Assembly (NCBI RefSeq): GCF_038007465.1 | Contig: NZ_JBBOXF010000001.1 | Span: 1,801,001 to 1,865,000 of the forward strand | Direction: 5' to 3' | From: Sporosarcina sp. FSL K6-1508 | Lineage (GTDB): Bacteria; Bacillota; Bacilli; Bacillales_A; Planococcaceae | DNA length: 64,000 nucleotides | Shown: positions 35,156 to 43,173 of the stretch, piece by piece | How the letters are laid out: every line of letters begins with the position of its first letter | How positions within the stretch are numbered: the stretch's first letter is position 1 | Notes under the pieces: generated by a model | Seen by the model: only the letters and a program-made list of their open reading frames with translations | Databases searched by the model: none | What the model was told of the DNA's origin: nothing | Position numbers and translations under genes: made by a program

Positions 35156-35230
35156 TGTACTTAAAGTAACGGGTGCTTTAATTCAATTAGGTTTCAAGTA
35201 CCCTTTTCTTATTTAACTAGAAGGGTGAGG
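35156..35230 (+). repeat. Array repeat A-T-B fragment
   Basis: GTACTTAAAGTAACGGGTGC with TTTAATTCAATTAGG (A), TTCAAGTACCC with T-run (a GGGTGC..GTACCC pairing), then TTATTTAACTAGAAGGGTG (B). Confidence 0.75.
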
Positions 35231-35233
35231 TAA

Positions 35234-35323
35234 ATGAGTGACCGATTTGAACTGAGTTTTAAAAACAGGGTAGTTAGAATGTGGTTGATTTTGGGAAATT
35301 CATTGACCAAAGAATTTGCTTAG
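35234..35323 (+). pseudogene. Truncated copy of the two-helix protein gene at 23375
   Basis: The ribosome site GGGTGAGGTA and the first 18-19 codons (MSDRFELSFKNRVVRMWLI) match, then the sequence diverges within the first helix and stops. It is another partial duplicate inside the array. Confidence 0.8.
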
Positions 35324-35385
35324 GTTAATCTTTTAAAAAAGAGATTTCGGATTTTATCAATGAAAGGGTGGCTAAAATGAAAAAG

Positions 35386-35571
35386 TTATGAAATAAGGCC
35401 TTCTGTTTGCATTCGTGAGAGTACTCCGTAAAGTGTTCCGGGTCCCATTTTTAATCTGCCATTCGAAACTTCTGTAATTGCATGCATCAGCTGATAGCCA
35501 TGGTTGGGATGCATTAATCCCAGTAGTACATAATACATTGCTTCAGCCATCGGTCCCCCATTATATGCCAT
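35386..35571 (-). pseudogene. PadR-family regulator, N-terminal fragment
   Basis: 61 codons: the MAEAMYYVLLGLMHPNHGY and PGTLYGVLSRMQTEGLI segments are the winged-helix DNA-binding part of PadR. TAA follows at once, whereas PadR proteins normally have at least 100 residues, including a dimerisation helix. A perfect operator-like palindrome lies upstream at 35618. Confidence 0.7.
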
Positions 35572-35617
35572 TACTTACATTCCTTATTTCACAGTTTATG
35601 GTATTATGTTACGCCTT

Positions 35618-35649
35618 ATTATGTGTAACGATATATCGTTACACATAAT
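35618..35649. promoter_or_regulatory. 32-bp perfect palindrome, likely PadR operator
   Basis: ATTATGTGTAACGATA is followed by its exact reverse complement. It contains ATGT..ACAT spacing of the kind PadR proteins bind, and a further half-site TATTATGTTAC lies just to the left. It stands upstream of the PadR fragment, as expected for autoregulation. An opposite gene it once controlled may be lost. Confidence 0.65.
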
Positions 35650-35927
35650 ACTACTTCATGAAATATTTTTTGTATATAAAATGAGGATTAGTTTTTTTCG
35701 GTCAATTATAGGTCGAAAAAAGAAAACTCATCTTTTATATAGCAAAGCTGAGACATGGCATTTCGATGGTGGTTTGTCTTTACCTTTTACAAAGTAGACT
35801 TAACTCACCGTAACAAAAAAGAACTTTTTTTATAAAACTCGTACGAGAGTGACATATAAAAAGACGGAGAATATAGGAATGGAAACTGATTTTCGATATT
35901 CCCTTTATCCCTCACATAGAGCTTCCG

Positions 35928-36062
35928 ATCTAACGCAGTGTAGATATGTTAGATTAGAAAAAACAGCTTGATCCCTTGGTATACAAAGGATCAAGCTGTT
36001 TTTTAGTCATGCATTTTTTCATTACGCATTTGAATCTAACTTAACATATGTTAAGTTAGATT
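35928..36062 (+). repeat. Repeat with different core but the same hairpin-terminator-hairpin order
   Basis: ATCTAAC (35928) and GTTAGAT (35948) form the first hairpin. AAAAAACAGCTTGATCC and its complement form a 17-bp terminator (35958-36004). A perfect 30-bp palindrome AATCTAACTTAACAT plus complement (36033-36062) ends the unit. The outer ATCTAAC and the last GTTAGAT fit the attC core consensus RYYYAAC/GTTRRRY exactly. Confidence 0.7.
35958..36004 (+). terminator. Strong bidirectional terminator
   Basis: The stem AAAAAACAGCTTGATCC / GGATCAAGCTGTTTTTT is perfect over 17 bp with a 13-base loop. A-run and T-run on either side make it work in both directions. Confidence 0.9.
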
Positions 36063-36130
36063 GGCGTTTGTGTGTTGAAATGCATGAGGTGTGGCATTGA
36101 AAGAATGTTTGATCATTTTATAGCTATGAT

Positions 36131-36160
36131 ATTTAACAATCGTGCCCGTTTGTTGAACAC
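36131..36160 (+). repeat. Array repeat C
   Basis: ATTTAACAATCGTGCCC then GTTTGTTGAACACC. With the copy at 36828 it brackets the CPBP gene in the same orientation. Confidence 0.75.
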
Positions 36161-36170
36161 CTGAATTTTA

Positions 36171-36776
36171 TTATTTAACCTTAATTAAATTGTATTTGAA
36201 TAACAATGTTATTCCTAAATTCATTAGAAAATGGACAACAAATGGAGCTAAAATATTGTTTGTTTCAAAATAAATCCAACCAAATACTAAACTTGGCACT
36301 GCTATATTCATTAACATTATTGGCTTTTTGAAATATTGAATATGAAAGCCTAAAAATAATAAAGTAGTAGTAATAATTGCAATCCATTGACTTTCGGTAA
36401 ATACAAAAATCAAGTTTTGGATAATTCCTCTAAACAACAACTCTTCAAATAACGCACCTATAAACATAAAGGAAAAAATACTGAAAAGTGTATAGTTTTG
36501 AAAGCCTTTATTGGTATCGTCAATATATTTAGAAGGTATACTAAATGCTAATATTATGCCAAATAAAAGCAAACCAAAAGAAGTACTCACTATGCTTATT
36601 GACATTTTGATAGGCTGCCCGAATGAAAGTAAACTTTGAATTGTTAGGACGTCATAAACGATAAGAATAAATATAATAGCAACGCAAATGAAAGCAAATG
36701 ATGAGAATACAAAAATAGCATCTTTTGGATTGAATTCTTTTTGTGTGTTCTTTGTTTTTTCTTTTGTATGTTTCAT
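36171..36776 (-). CDS. CPBP-family intramembrane protease
   Basis: 201 residues from ATG after TTGGGGGGGAAA. There are six to seven helices; the catalytic motifs are EELLFRG (Glu-Glu..Arg), FLGFHIQ and VVHFLMNLG, as in CPBP/Abi metalloproteases. Roles include prenylated-protein processing and, in some bacteria, bacteriocin self-immunity. It is in a unit bounded by two C repeats and faces against the array. Confidence 0.83.
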   Translation of the reverse strand: MKHTKEKTKNTQKEFNPKDAIFVFSSFAFICVAIIFILIVYDVLTIQSLLSFGQPIKMSISIVSTSFGLLLFGIILAFSIPSKYIDDTNKGFQNYTLFSIFSFMFIGALFEELLFRGIIQNLIFVFTESQWIAIITTTLLFLGFHIQYFKKPIMLMNIAVPSLVFGWIYFETNNILAPFVVHFLMNLGITLLFKYNLIKVK

Positions 36777-36827
36777 TTTCCCCCCCAAGATTATACAAGG
36801 CACAGCTTCTTAATCAATATTTTTATT

Positions 36828-36854
36828 TCAGAATTTGGCCCGTTTGTTGAATTG
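36828..36854 (+). repeat. Array repeat C
   Basis: TCAGAATTTGGCCCG then TTTGTTGAATTG. The right arm agrees closely with the copy at 36131. Confidence 0.65.
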
Positions 36855-36966
36855 TTAAAGTCCAGCTTGTCTACGTAATTGTACCAAACATTTGGATACG
36901 TTTTCGAACTGTATTTAAAATGATTCATCTTTATTTTAAAGCCACATGAGGAGGGGTACGGAAAGC

Positions 36967-37537
36967 ATGAAATACGTTGAACCGATACGAGAACTTCACA
37001 AGATTAGTAGCATGAAAAATCCTTTTCGCGCAAAGCGAAAGGAACTATCATTTATTGACGATCGGTATCAATTCACCCTATAGCATTTCTGATTTAGTCA
37101 GGGGACAATTCAAACATGTACTAGATCCTAAAAATCACGTGCGTGCGCACTTGATGGAGATTGAACAAAAAACTGGGAAGGAAAATAAGGACGCCCTTTC
37201 TAAAGGGGTCAAAAAAGCGATTGAAGTGTATGCTGATCAGTATTATGAGGGGGATTCGGAAGCCTATTTATTCAGGAGCCGGAAAGGGACGAATCAAGCG
37301 ATTAGTCGGGTCCAGGCTTGGACCATTATGAGTGATGTAGCGAACGAGTTAGGTCTTGAGAACATCGGGACACATTCCCTTCGAAAAACGTTCGGCTACC
37401 AGCAGATAAAGAGAGGGACCAATATTACGCTCTTGATAAAGACGTTTAACCATAGCTTCGAAAGTGTTAGGTTACGGTATACAGGCATCACACAGGACGA
37501 TATGGAAATAGTCTATGGTACAGTTAATTTTTCTTGA
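36967..37537 (+). pseudogene. Tyrosine recombinase, short XerD-like type, broken
   Basis: ATG after GAGGAGGGGTACGGAAAGC starts MKYVEPIRELHKISSMK, but a one-base shift near 37045 moves the rest to another frame. That frame holds the C-terminal catalytic part: GTHSLRKTFGY, FNHSFESVRLRYTGI with the nucleophilic Tyr, and a final NFS. The first catalytic Arg region reads YSISDL where GLRISDL is usual, so that Arg is also lost. About 190 residues in intact relatives. It lies in the array and is a candidate relic of an array-moving recombinase. Confidence 0.72.
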
Positions 37538-37563
37538 TCAATTTAATTTTGGAGGTATCTTAT

Positions 37564-37905
37564 ATGAAAAAAATATTAGCCATTATTTTTGCTTTACTCA
37601 TTGTTTCAGCACCAATCATTTACTGGGCTATTACTAACCCTTCTAATTCATTAGAATTAATGCAGACATTAAGGAACTCCGAAAATCCAGAGTCACTGTT
37701 TCTTGACTCTAAAAATATTGACTATAAGAGTATTGAATATATTCAAGAAGAATTTAATCCTAATATGATTACGCAAATTACACTAGTGGAATTTGATGAG
37801 AAAACTTACTTAATTCAAACTACTCCTGGAACGAAAAAAATGAAAATTATAGCTATAGAAGAATTACCAATTGAAATTAGAGAATATTTCATCGAAAGAG
37901 AATAA
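37564..37905 (+). CDS. Small exported/membrane-anchored protein, unknown
   Basis: 113 residues from ATG after TTTGGAGGTATCTTAT. The hydrophobic N-terminus (MKKILAIIFALLIVS) lacks a lipobox. The C-terminal half (TQITLVEFDEKTYLIQTTPG, then IAIEELPIEIREYF) resembles that of the lipoprotein at 1642. The two therefore probably belong to one family of outer-face proteins. The function is unknown. Confidence 0.72.
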   Translation: MKKILAIIFALLIVSAPIIYWAITNPSNSLELMQTLRNSENPESLFLDSKNIDYKSIEYIQEEFNPNMITQITLVEFDEKTYLIQTTPGTKKMKIIAIEELPIEIREYFIERE

Positions 37906-38321
37906 TTTTGTCTTAAAAATTATATGTTCAAAATAAAATGCCAACGGTTTGAAGTGCCCTGAAATCACTAGTAATCAATTAATTAATAAACAATCCACAT
38001 ATAGGAGTAAGTTGTTATTTTGAAATTCATTTAATCTAAAAATTTTCAGTAAATACTAATTGGTATTTTTATAACCTGGTTACCCTTATGTATCACTTTA
38101 AGAGGTGATTTTCGTTTACTTTAATCGTTAATTTGCACAACCAAATTTAAATCCCATCTCACAGCTTGTATAAGTGCTTTCATTGTTTAGAAAGGGCGTA
38201 CTTTGAAGTGCAAAATAGCATTTCGAAGAGGCGCAATTTACCAATTGAAGTGACAATCAAGGTATTAAGCTGTGTCTCATCTTAGTGTCATAAGTGAACC
38301 GAAAAAAAGGGGCTAATTTAT
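37906..38321. other. AT-rich intergenic region
   Basis: No gene or array repeat is supported in 416 bp. GTGATTTCAGGGC-like and ACTTTGAAGTGC pieces do not form strong hairpins. If the serine recombinase was a resolvase, its resolution site could lie here, but I cannot identify it. Confidence 0.35.
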
Positions 38322-38884
38322 ATGAAATGCGGATACGCAAGAGTAAGTACAGCATCCCAAGATCTTGAGGCACAACTTCAAGCGTTGGAGAAAGAAGGCT
38401 GTGACAAAATCTATTCTGAGAAGTTCACGGGTACCAAACAGACCGTCCCCAATTCGTTGAATTACTTTCTATATTGGAGGAAGGTGACACGTTAATGGTC
38501 ACTAAACTGGATAGGTTTGCCCGTACTGCGTTATCTGGTACAGAACTAATCAAAGACCTGCTGCAAAATGGCGTTAAGGTCCATGTGCTGAAAATGGGCT
38601 TAGTGGAGGATACGCCAACAGGACGATTGATCCTGAACATCATGAGTTCCTTTGCTGAGTTTGAACGGGATATGATAGTGGAACGTACACAGGAAGGCAA
38701 AGCCATTGCAAAACAGAACCCCGATTTCAAAGAGGGTCGTCCGAACCTATACGGCAAAAAACAGATTGAACACGCTTGACGTCTACCGAAGAGTAATTCC
38801 AATAAGCAAGTGGAGGAAATAACGGGCATTTCAATAAGCACATTGATTCGTGCCATAAGAGAAGCAACAAAAAGAGTGCTTTAA
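38322..38884 (+). pseudogene. Serine recombinase (resolvase/invertase), frameshifted
   Basis: MKCGYARVSTASQDLEAQLQ carries the catalytic Ser in ARVSTASQ. The frame breaks near 38446 and continues in another frame with GDTLMVTKLDRFART and MSSFAEFERDMIVERTQEGK. A TGA after GKKQIEHA then cuts off the Hin-type DNA-binding helix-turn-helix (EEITGISISTLIRAIREA). So there is one frameshift and one nonsense codon. It belongs to the Tn3 resolvase/DNA invertase group. The 3' end runs into an array repeat. Confidence 0.85.
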
Positions 38885-39026
38885 TTTAAGAAAGAGCTGC
38901 CTTTCATGGCAGCTCTTTCTTATTGAATAATAGAGTGAAGAACTGGCGTTATGGTAACCTGGTGTGTATAGACTTTGCAAGCTCGTTCAGTAATCGAATT
39001 CCTTTTTCAAGTTAGTGGAACAAGAA
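38874..39026 (+). repeat. Array repeat A end-T-D-B end
   Basis: GTGCTTTAATTTAAG (A right arm), AAAGAGCTGCC / GGCAGCTCTTT (T, perfect stem), D (AACTGGCGTTATGGTAACC, GTGTATAGACTTTGCAAG, GTTCAGTAATCGAATT; 38934-39000) and TTTCAAGTTAGTGGAACAAG (reduced B). Confidence 0.8.
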
Positions 39027-39079
39027 GATGTAAAGTTGTAGTAGAAAAGTTTGATATATTATTAGGAGGAATAATTTAT

Positions 39080-39190
39080 ATGAAAAAAATAATTAAGTTT
39101 ATCCTAATTGTAAGTTTAGTATTTTCCTTTGCACCACTATCAACAAATGCAAAAAGTTTTGAAGAAATTCCTCAGGTTGTAACACATTGA
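39080..39190 (+). CDS. 36-residue signal-peptide protein, probably truncated
   Basis: ATG after TTAGGAGGAATAATTTAT gives a complete signal peptide (MKKIIKFILIVSLVFSFA, cleavage near TNAKS) and only about 12 more residues. It may be a small secreted peptide or the start of a gene cut by the convergent neighbour at 39216. Confidence 0.5.
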   Translation: MKKIIKFILIVSLVFSFAPLSTNAKSFEEIPQVVTH

Positions 39191-39215
39191 TTTTGTTTCA
39201 GCCTCTTTACTTTAC

Positions 39216-39743
39216 TTAAATCATAAGTCTGATTTTTTGAATTTGCTTAATCTCATATTCATATTTTTCAAGATCTAACTTATTCACAAGAATATTAAAG
39301 AAGGATTCGGCTCGATCTAGAAAGGTTTTATAAAATATATCCTGTTCAATTATTAATCTATTATGGTCTATTAAAAACTCTATTTTTTTTCTATAAAGTT
39401 TTTTTAATTGAATTTTAATTGGTTGACTAGGAAAATATATTTTTGCTTGTCCATCTACTAAATATTCTTCCATTACGTTTAAAATGTAGGACCATAATGT
39501 CGGGAGGTCATCCCAATATTTCACCCCTGAAATTTCTTGATAATGTTGTTTGATAAATATTCCACCTTCTATTGTAATAATTCCATTCTCAATATATCGA
39601 TCCTGATCTTTGGTAATGATAGAAATAAGTTTATTATAATCATCTTCTACATTTATAATATATTGACTAGGGTTGACTATTAAGTCTTGAAGATCCGTGA
39701 TAGGATTTTTTATGAGAAATTCATTGATTGTTAACTCTTCCAT
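39216..39743 (-). CDS. Probable immunity protein for the exported toxin
   Basis: 175 residues, mostly helical and acidic/aromatic, with no signal peptide (starts MEELTINEFLIKNPITD). It lies 16 bp after the toxin candidate on the same strand, the usual place for an immunity gene. The partner role is inferred from position only; I do not recognise the family. Confidence 0.6.
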   Translation of the reverse strand: MEELTINEFLIKNPITDLQDLIVNPSQYIINVEDDYNKLISIITKDQDRYIENGIITIEGGIFIKQHYQEISGVKYWDDLPTLWSYILNVMEEYLVDGQAKIYFPSQPIKIQLKKLYRKKIEFLIDHNRLIIEQDIFYKTFLDRAESFFNILVNKLDLEKYEYEIKQIQKIRLMI

Positions 39744-39759
39744 TGTACATCTTCCTTTA

Positions 39760-40479
39760 TTATTTAGGATATAATTGTTTGATGTGTCCTTTTGTTATTC
39801 CCATTACATATTTAATTCCATTTACTGTTCCTTCAACTTGGAATGTTGCGTTAGTTCCCTTTTTGGATAGGGTTGAACTATTTTGTTTAGCTATGTTTAA
39901 GGCGATATTTTTTACGTCATTTACACTTAAATTTGGATTATAGAAAGTTTGAGTTGCTTTCACTGTACCATCCCAGTATTCAGGATGATGTCTCGTTAGC
40001 ATATGTTGCATATCTGTTTTGGTTAATTTGAAAGTGTGGCTTCCTGTTTTAAAGGTTCCGGTTGTAAAATTATTTAATGCATTAGTAACTTTTGATTTAG
40101 GAGCTTTTTTGAAGATTTTAGAGCCCCATTTGATTACATATTTTCCTCCACTTAAGACAGCTCTTGCAACAAGTCCCCAGACCAATGGTTCCATTTCATT
40201 CATTTGAATTTCTTCATTTAACTCTATTGGAATGTTACTCCAGTCAATTTCATCTTCAGCTAACTCTAATTCTACTTCATCCCAATTTACCTCTTTGAGA
40301 AGTTGGAATAACCCAGGTGCTTCTTCTTCAAATAACCAATTTACCTCTTCTTCAATATCCACCCATTCTAATTGATTTTCTTCAGAAGCGTCTACTGATT
40401 CATTTGCCTTTGCAAAACTTGGTGTGATAAACGATAGTAACAGAATAAATGATAAAAACGAGCAAAAAATCTTTTTCAT
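39760..40479 (-). CDS. Exported toxin candidate (SAR2788-like)
   Basis: 239 residues. A signal peptide (1-26, ..FAKANES) is followed by an acidic prodomain of about 70 residues (EEEVNWLFEEEAP, DEIDWSNI), a hydrophobic patch (GLVARAVLSGGKY), and a C-terminal domain of about 110 residues. That domain contains FKLTKTDMQHMLTRHHPEYW and ends MGITKGHIKQLYPK. This layout matches what I remember of Gram-positive proteins labelled SAR2788 family putative toxins; the His-rich H..RHH region suggests an RNase-type toxin. Activity is inferred. Confidence 0.65.
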   Translation of the reverse strand: MKKIFCSFLSFILLLSFITPSFAKANESVDASEENQLEWVDIEEEVNWLFEEEAPGLFQLLKEVNWDEVELELAEDEIDWSNIPIELNEEIQMNEMEPLVWGLVARAVLSGGKYVIKWGSKIFKKAPKSKVTNALNNFTTGTFKTGSHTFKLTKTDMQHMLTRHHPEYWDGTVKATQTFYNPNLSVNDVKNIALNIAKQNSSTLSKKGTNATFQVEGTVNGIKYVMGITKGHIKQLYPK

Positions 40480-40661
40480 GGTAATCCCCCTTATCTTTAA
40501 AATACCAAGCTACCATAACACATAGAAATTAATAAATGTATGTGTTGGGGAAAAATAATGAAAAATTCCTATAATATATTACTTAGGGATTACTAAGAGT
40601 GAACTGAGACTCATTTAATGGACAGTTTAATAAAGTGACATTTTAGTCTATGCTACTATGA

Positions 40662-40697
40662 GATGACTTCGGTATTGAGCCGGAGTCATCTTTTTTT
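40662..40697 (+). terminator. Terminator-like hairpin
   Basis: GATGACTTCGG and CCGGAGTCATC pair over 11 bp with one G-U around TATTGAG, followed by seven T. Confidence 0.75.
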
Positions 40698-40854
40698 AAA
40701 TCCCATTGCTTACACGTACAGTTAAAAATAAATCTCCCCCTGTCATCGAAAATATTAAATATTACATTTTTCCCTGAAAAATATCTAACTAATTAAAGTT
40801 ACCTGAAATATTTAATTTGGGTAACATGTTCTATTTAAAAATGATGTAATAAAA

Positions 40855-40885
40855 GCTAGGGTTTAGTGATTCCCTAGTTTTTTCT
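40855..40885 (+). terminator. Terminator-like hairpin
   Basis: CTAGGG / CCCTAG stem with TTTAGTGATT loop and a run of six T. With the previous hairpin it insulates the toxin unit from the next cassette. Confidence 0.7.
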
Positions 40886-40981
40886 ATTTGTACATTAAGA
40901 GTACACTCAAAATGAAACTATGTTAGATTTGCAAAAAAAGGGGCAGGATCGGTTCTTTGGTGGATGGAGCTAATCGAGTTT

Positions 40982-41017
40982 CTTGTTCAACTAACGGGGC
41001 AGGTTAGTTTAATAAGG
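40982..41017 (+). repeat. Array repeat B
   Basis: CTTGTTCAACTAACGGGGC then AGGTTAGTTTAATAAGG. It is one of the closest copies to the B consensus. Confidence 0.88.
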
Positions 41018-41107
41018 AATATCCAGTTCAACCCAATATATAGAGTTAATGATATGATTAAACAGAAATTGGTGATGGAGTTAATTTTATTTTTGGAGGA
41101 TATGACG

Positions 41108-41338
41108 TTGAAAATACTTAAACTTATTTTAGCCATTATTGTTGTTGCTTTATCAAGTTATGCTTTGATAACTGGTATATCAGGAGGAATAATTCCTTAT
41201 GTATTGTTTTTCTTAGGGTTAATGCTTTTAGTTACTGGAATTACTGAATTTCGTGAAAAACGAAAGGCAACTGCCATTACACTTTTCTTAGTAACAGGAT
41301 TTACCTTTTATGTTTTATTTAATATTTTAATAAACTAA
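41108..41338 (+). CDS. DUF3953-like two- or three-helix membrane protein
   Basis: 76 residues from TTG after GGAGGATATGACG. It has short hydrophobic helices with the pattern LITGISGGIIPYVLFFLGLM and ITEFREKRKAT. This fits DUF3953, a small Bacillales membrane family of unknown function. The stop codon TAA lies inside the array core: ATA AAC TAA CGG. The gene end and the repeat are therefore fused. Confidence 0.72.
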   Translation: MKILKLILAIIVVALSSYALITGISGGIIPYVLFFLGLMLLVTGITEFREKRKATAITLFLVTGFTFYVLFNILIN

Positions 41339-41404
41339 CGGGTAGCTTTAGTTAAAAAAGAGTCGGCTGTCTTTCGCTGATGTTATGTTAATCTGATGTT
41401 TATT
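41331..41404 (+). repeat. Array repeat A with a D remnant
   Basis: ATAAACTAACGGGTAGC with TTTAGTTAAAAAAG (A), TCGGCTGTCTTTCGCTG (decayed T), then TGATGTTATGTTAATCTG (a piece of D). B is missing. Confidence 0.78.
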
Positions 41405-41481
41405 AAAAAAACAGGAATTTGAATATTTTCCCAATGAGAATTGTATATACTATAAATTCATTAAGTAGGAGGGATTATATT

Positions 41482-41601
41482 ATGAATGATAATAGCGAAA
41501 AACGAAATGTTACAAAAATAAAAACACGTTATTATGTTTTTGTGGGGTTGGTAATAGGTGCAATTTTAGGATTAGTTGCTTATGTGAAAGACTGGTTATA
41601 A
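41482..41601 (+). CDS. 39-residue single-pass membrane protein
   Basis: ATG after TAGGAGGGATTATATT. A polar start (MNDNSEKRNVTKIKTR) is followed by one helix (YYVFVGLVIGAILGLVAYV) and KDWL. The strong ribosome site supports it. The function is unknown. Confidence 0.65.
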   Translation: MNDNSEKRNVTKIKTRYYVFVGLVIGAILGLVAYVKDWL

Positions 41602-41637
41602 TTCTGGGTATTGTTCGAAAGGTTGATTCACAATATA

Positions 41638-41851
41638 CTTAAATCAACGGGCGTTATGTCCACTAGGGGTGTATGTAGCATTTAAACTGGATTAGAGCAG
41701 TAGATGTATCAAAGCATACTCAAAAAACTTTCGAGATCTGGGCTATTTCTACTTGAGGTGCATGCAACATTGAAATCTGTTCAGCGACAAAAACCTCGTT
41801 GAACTAACGCAGCAGGTTAGTTGAACAGTATTGTTTAACAATCGGGCCAAA
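41638..41851 (+). repeat. Array repeat, long decayed form ending B + C
   Basis: TTAAATCAACGGGCGTTATG (A/D joined) is followed by about 140 bp with GTATGTAGCATTTAAACTGG and TCTGTTCAGCGACAAAA (D-like), then CGTTGAACTAACGCAGCAGG, TTAGTTGAACAGT (B) and TTTAACAATCGGGCC (C). Confidence 0.7.
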
Positions 41852-41869
41852 TAAGAGAGGAGGGTTCAC

Positions 41870-42073
41870 TTGAAGGAAATACTGGAGAGTGTATACCAGT
41901 TCTCAGGTGCAGTTTTAATCTTATGTGCACTTTATTATTATTTTCATTTCAAAAAAATTAAGAAGAAAAGGAAACTGACTAAAGTTGAACTCTTCTTTTA
42001 TGTCTTAACTCAAATGGCATTTATATTGTTCGCTGTTAGTTCATTAATAACGATTTTAGATAATAGTTATTAA
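41870..42073 (+). CDS. Small two-helix membrane protein
   Basis: 67 residues, TTG start after AGAGGAGGGTTCAC. Two helices flank a very basic loop (KKIKKKRKLTKVE). No family is recognised. It is a single-gene unit. Confidence 0.7.
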   Translation: MKEILESVYQFSGAVLILCALYYYFHFKKIKKKRKLTKVELFFYVLTQMAFILFAVSSLITILDNSY

Positions 42074-42147
42074 ATAATAGGGCGCGATAGTTATGTAAAG
42101 CTGGGATATATAGAGGATGCAAGCTCGTCAGCAATAAAATCGATGTT

Positions 42148-42252
42148 TTAGGGATTGAATGTAAAGAAACTTTCCAATTCTCCAACCTTGTCCCCGTCCA
42201 TCAAATGTGACACGCCAAAAGTTTTCCCTTCGCTTGGCAAGTCAGTTTGTCC
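42148..42252 (-). pseudogene. C-terminal fragment of an unknown protein
   Basis: The minus strand reads TDLPSEGKTFGVSHLMDGD and KVGELESFFTFNP then TAA, convincing protein sequence with no start. It abuts the LysE fragment head to head. I do not recognise the parent family. Confidence 0.4.
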
Positions 42253-42561
42253 AACAGTTCAAAGAAGGATTCTATAGATGTACAATCTTCTTTTTTAGCG
42301 GGTTTTATCTTTCAAATTATAAATGTCAAAAGTATTTTTTTCTTTTTAACATTGCTTAGTGCGTTTGTTTTACCGTTTAATGGCTCTCTTAAATTTATTG
42401 TTATGTATTTAGCTTTAGCAATTTTTTTGGGATGGCTAGCATTGCTTTTGTGGGCAGGGTTTGGCTCGTTGTTCAAAAATCTTTTTGCCAAATATGAAAA
42501 GTCAGTTAGGTTAATCATGTGTTTGTTATTGATTTACTCTGCAACTATTATATTTATTTAA
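42247..42561 (+). pseudogene. LysE/RhtB-family exporter, C-terminal part only
   Basis: 104 codons hold NVKSIFFFLTLLSAFVLP and three further helices, matching the second half of LysE-type amino-acid exporters (about 200 residues). The N-terminal half with the first helices is missing, and an unrelated gene tail lies where it should be. Confidence 0.65.
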
Positions 42562-42887
42562 ATGTAAATTAGGATAAAGTTAATTCTCTTACATTTTCTG
42601 TGGAGATGCATGGCTTCATGGATAGCTAACAGGATCTTTAGCAAAATAAAAGAGAAACTATTTGACAGCTTTCGTCTTTTTCAATATTCCGCAATCGGGG
42701 TAGGAAGTTTAAGAGGGTTTTAATGAAATAATTAATTGGGGTTAAAGATAAAATTGTGCGGTTAGTGATAATGAAATTGAGAAGAAATAGAAGACGAATT
42801 CAAGGGTTAGAAAAAGTGGATAAATAGTTTTAAAAAAGTATTCCATAAAACCTTATTAAACTAAAGGGCACGATTGTTGCAGATTCT
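42562..42887. other. Intergenic region with decayed repeats
   Basis: TTCCGCAATCGGGGTAGG (42685) looks like a C half-site. A short open stretch near 42769 (MKLRRNRRRIQGLEKVDK) may be the tail of a lost gene. Nothing else is supported. Confidence 0.35.
42853..42882 (+). repeat. Hybrid array repeat (B left arm, C right arm)
   Basis: TTATTAAACTAAAGGGCAC then GATTGTTGCAG. Same type of hybrid as 13633. It is the last plus-oriented array site before the replication block. Confidence 0.6.
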
Positions 42888-42931
42888 AAGCCTAATTCCT
42901 CGTTCAAAAAACGGAGGGGTTAGGCTTTTTT
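42888..42931 (+). terminator. Rho-independent terminator before the replication block
   Basis: AAGCCTAATTCCTC and GAGGGGTTAGGCTT form a 14-bp stem with G-U pairs, followed by a T-run. Confidence 0.82.
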
Positions 42932-43173
42932 ATCTTTCTAAATTTTTAACGTCAACCCCTATGACCGCAATTATACCATCGTGAAGAAAAAATAAATTTC
43001 ATCAAGTTGTATCCTTTTTCGAATGAATTGTCTATATAAAGAGTGAAGGCAGCGTTCGTCTAGGAAAAAGACATCGTGCTGCCGTCAATAAAACTCGCTA
43101 GTAGGTAGAAATGTGCCTGTCGCGTCTAAACAGGCGCCCTGCGCTTTTGCACTTCATTTGAGGAGGATTGGTG

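Noticed and set aside
35606..35797. 63-codon plus frame over the PadR palindrome
   Set aside because: It is made from the palindrome and a poly-T/A hairpin, without a ribosome site; no known family.
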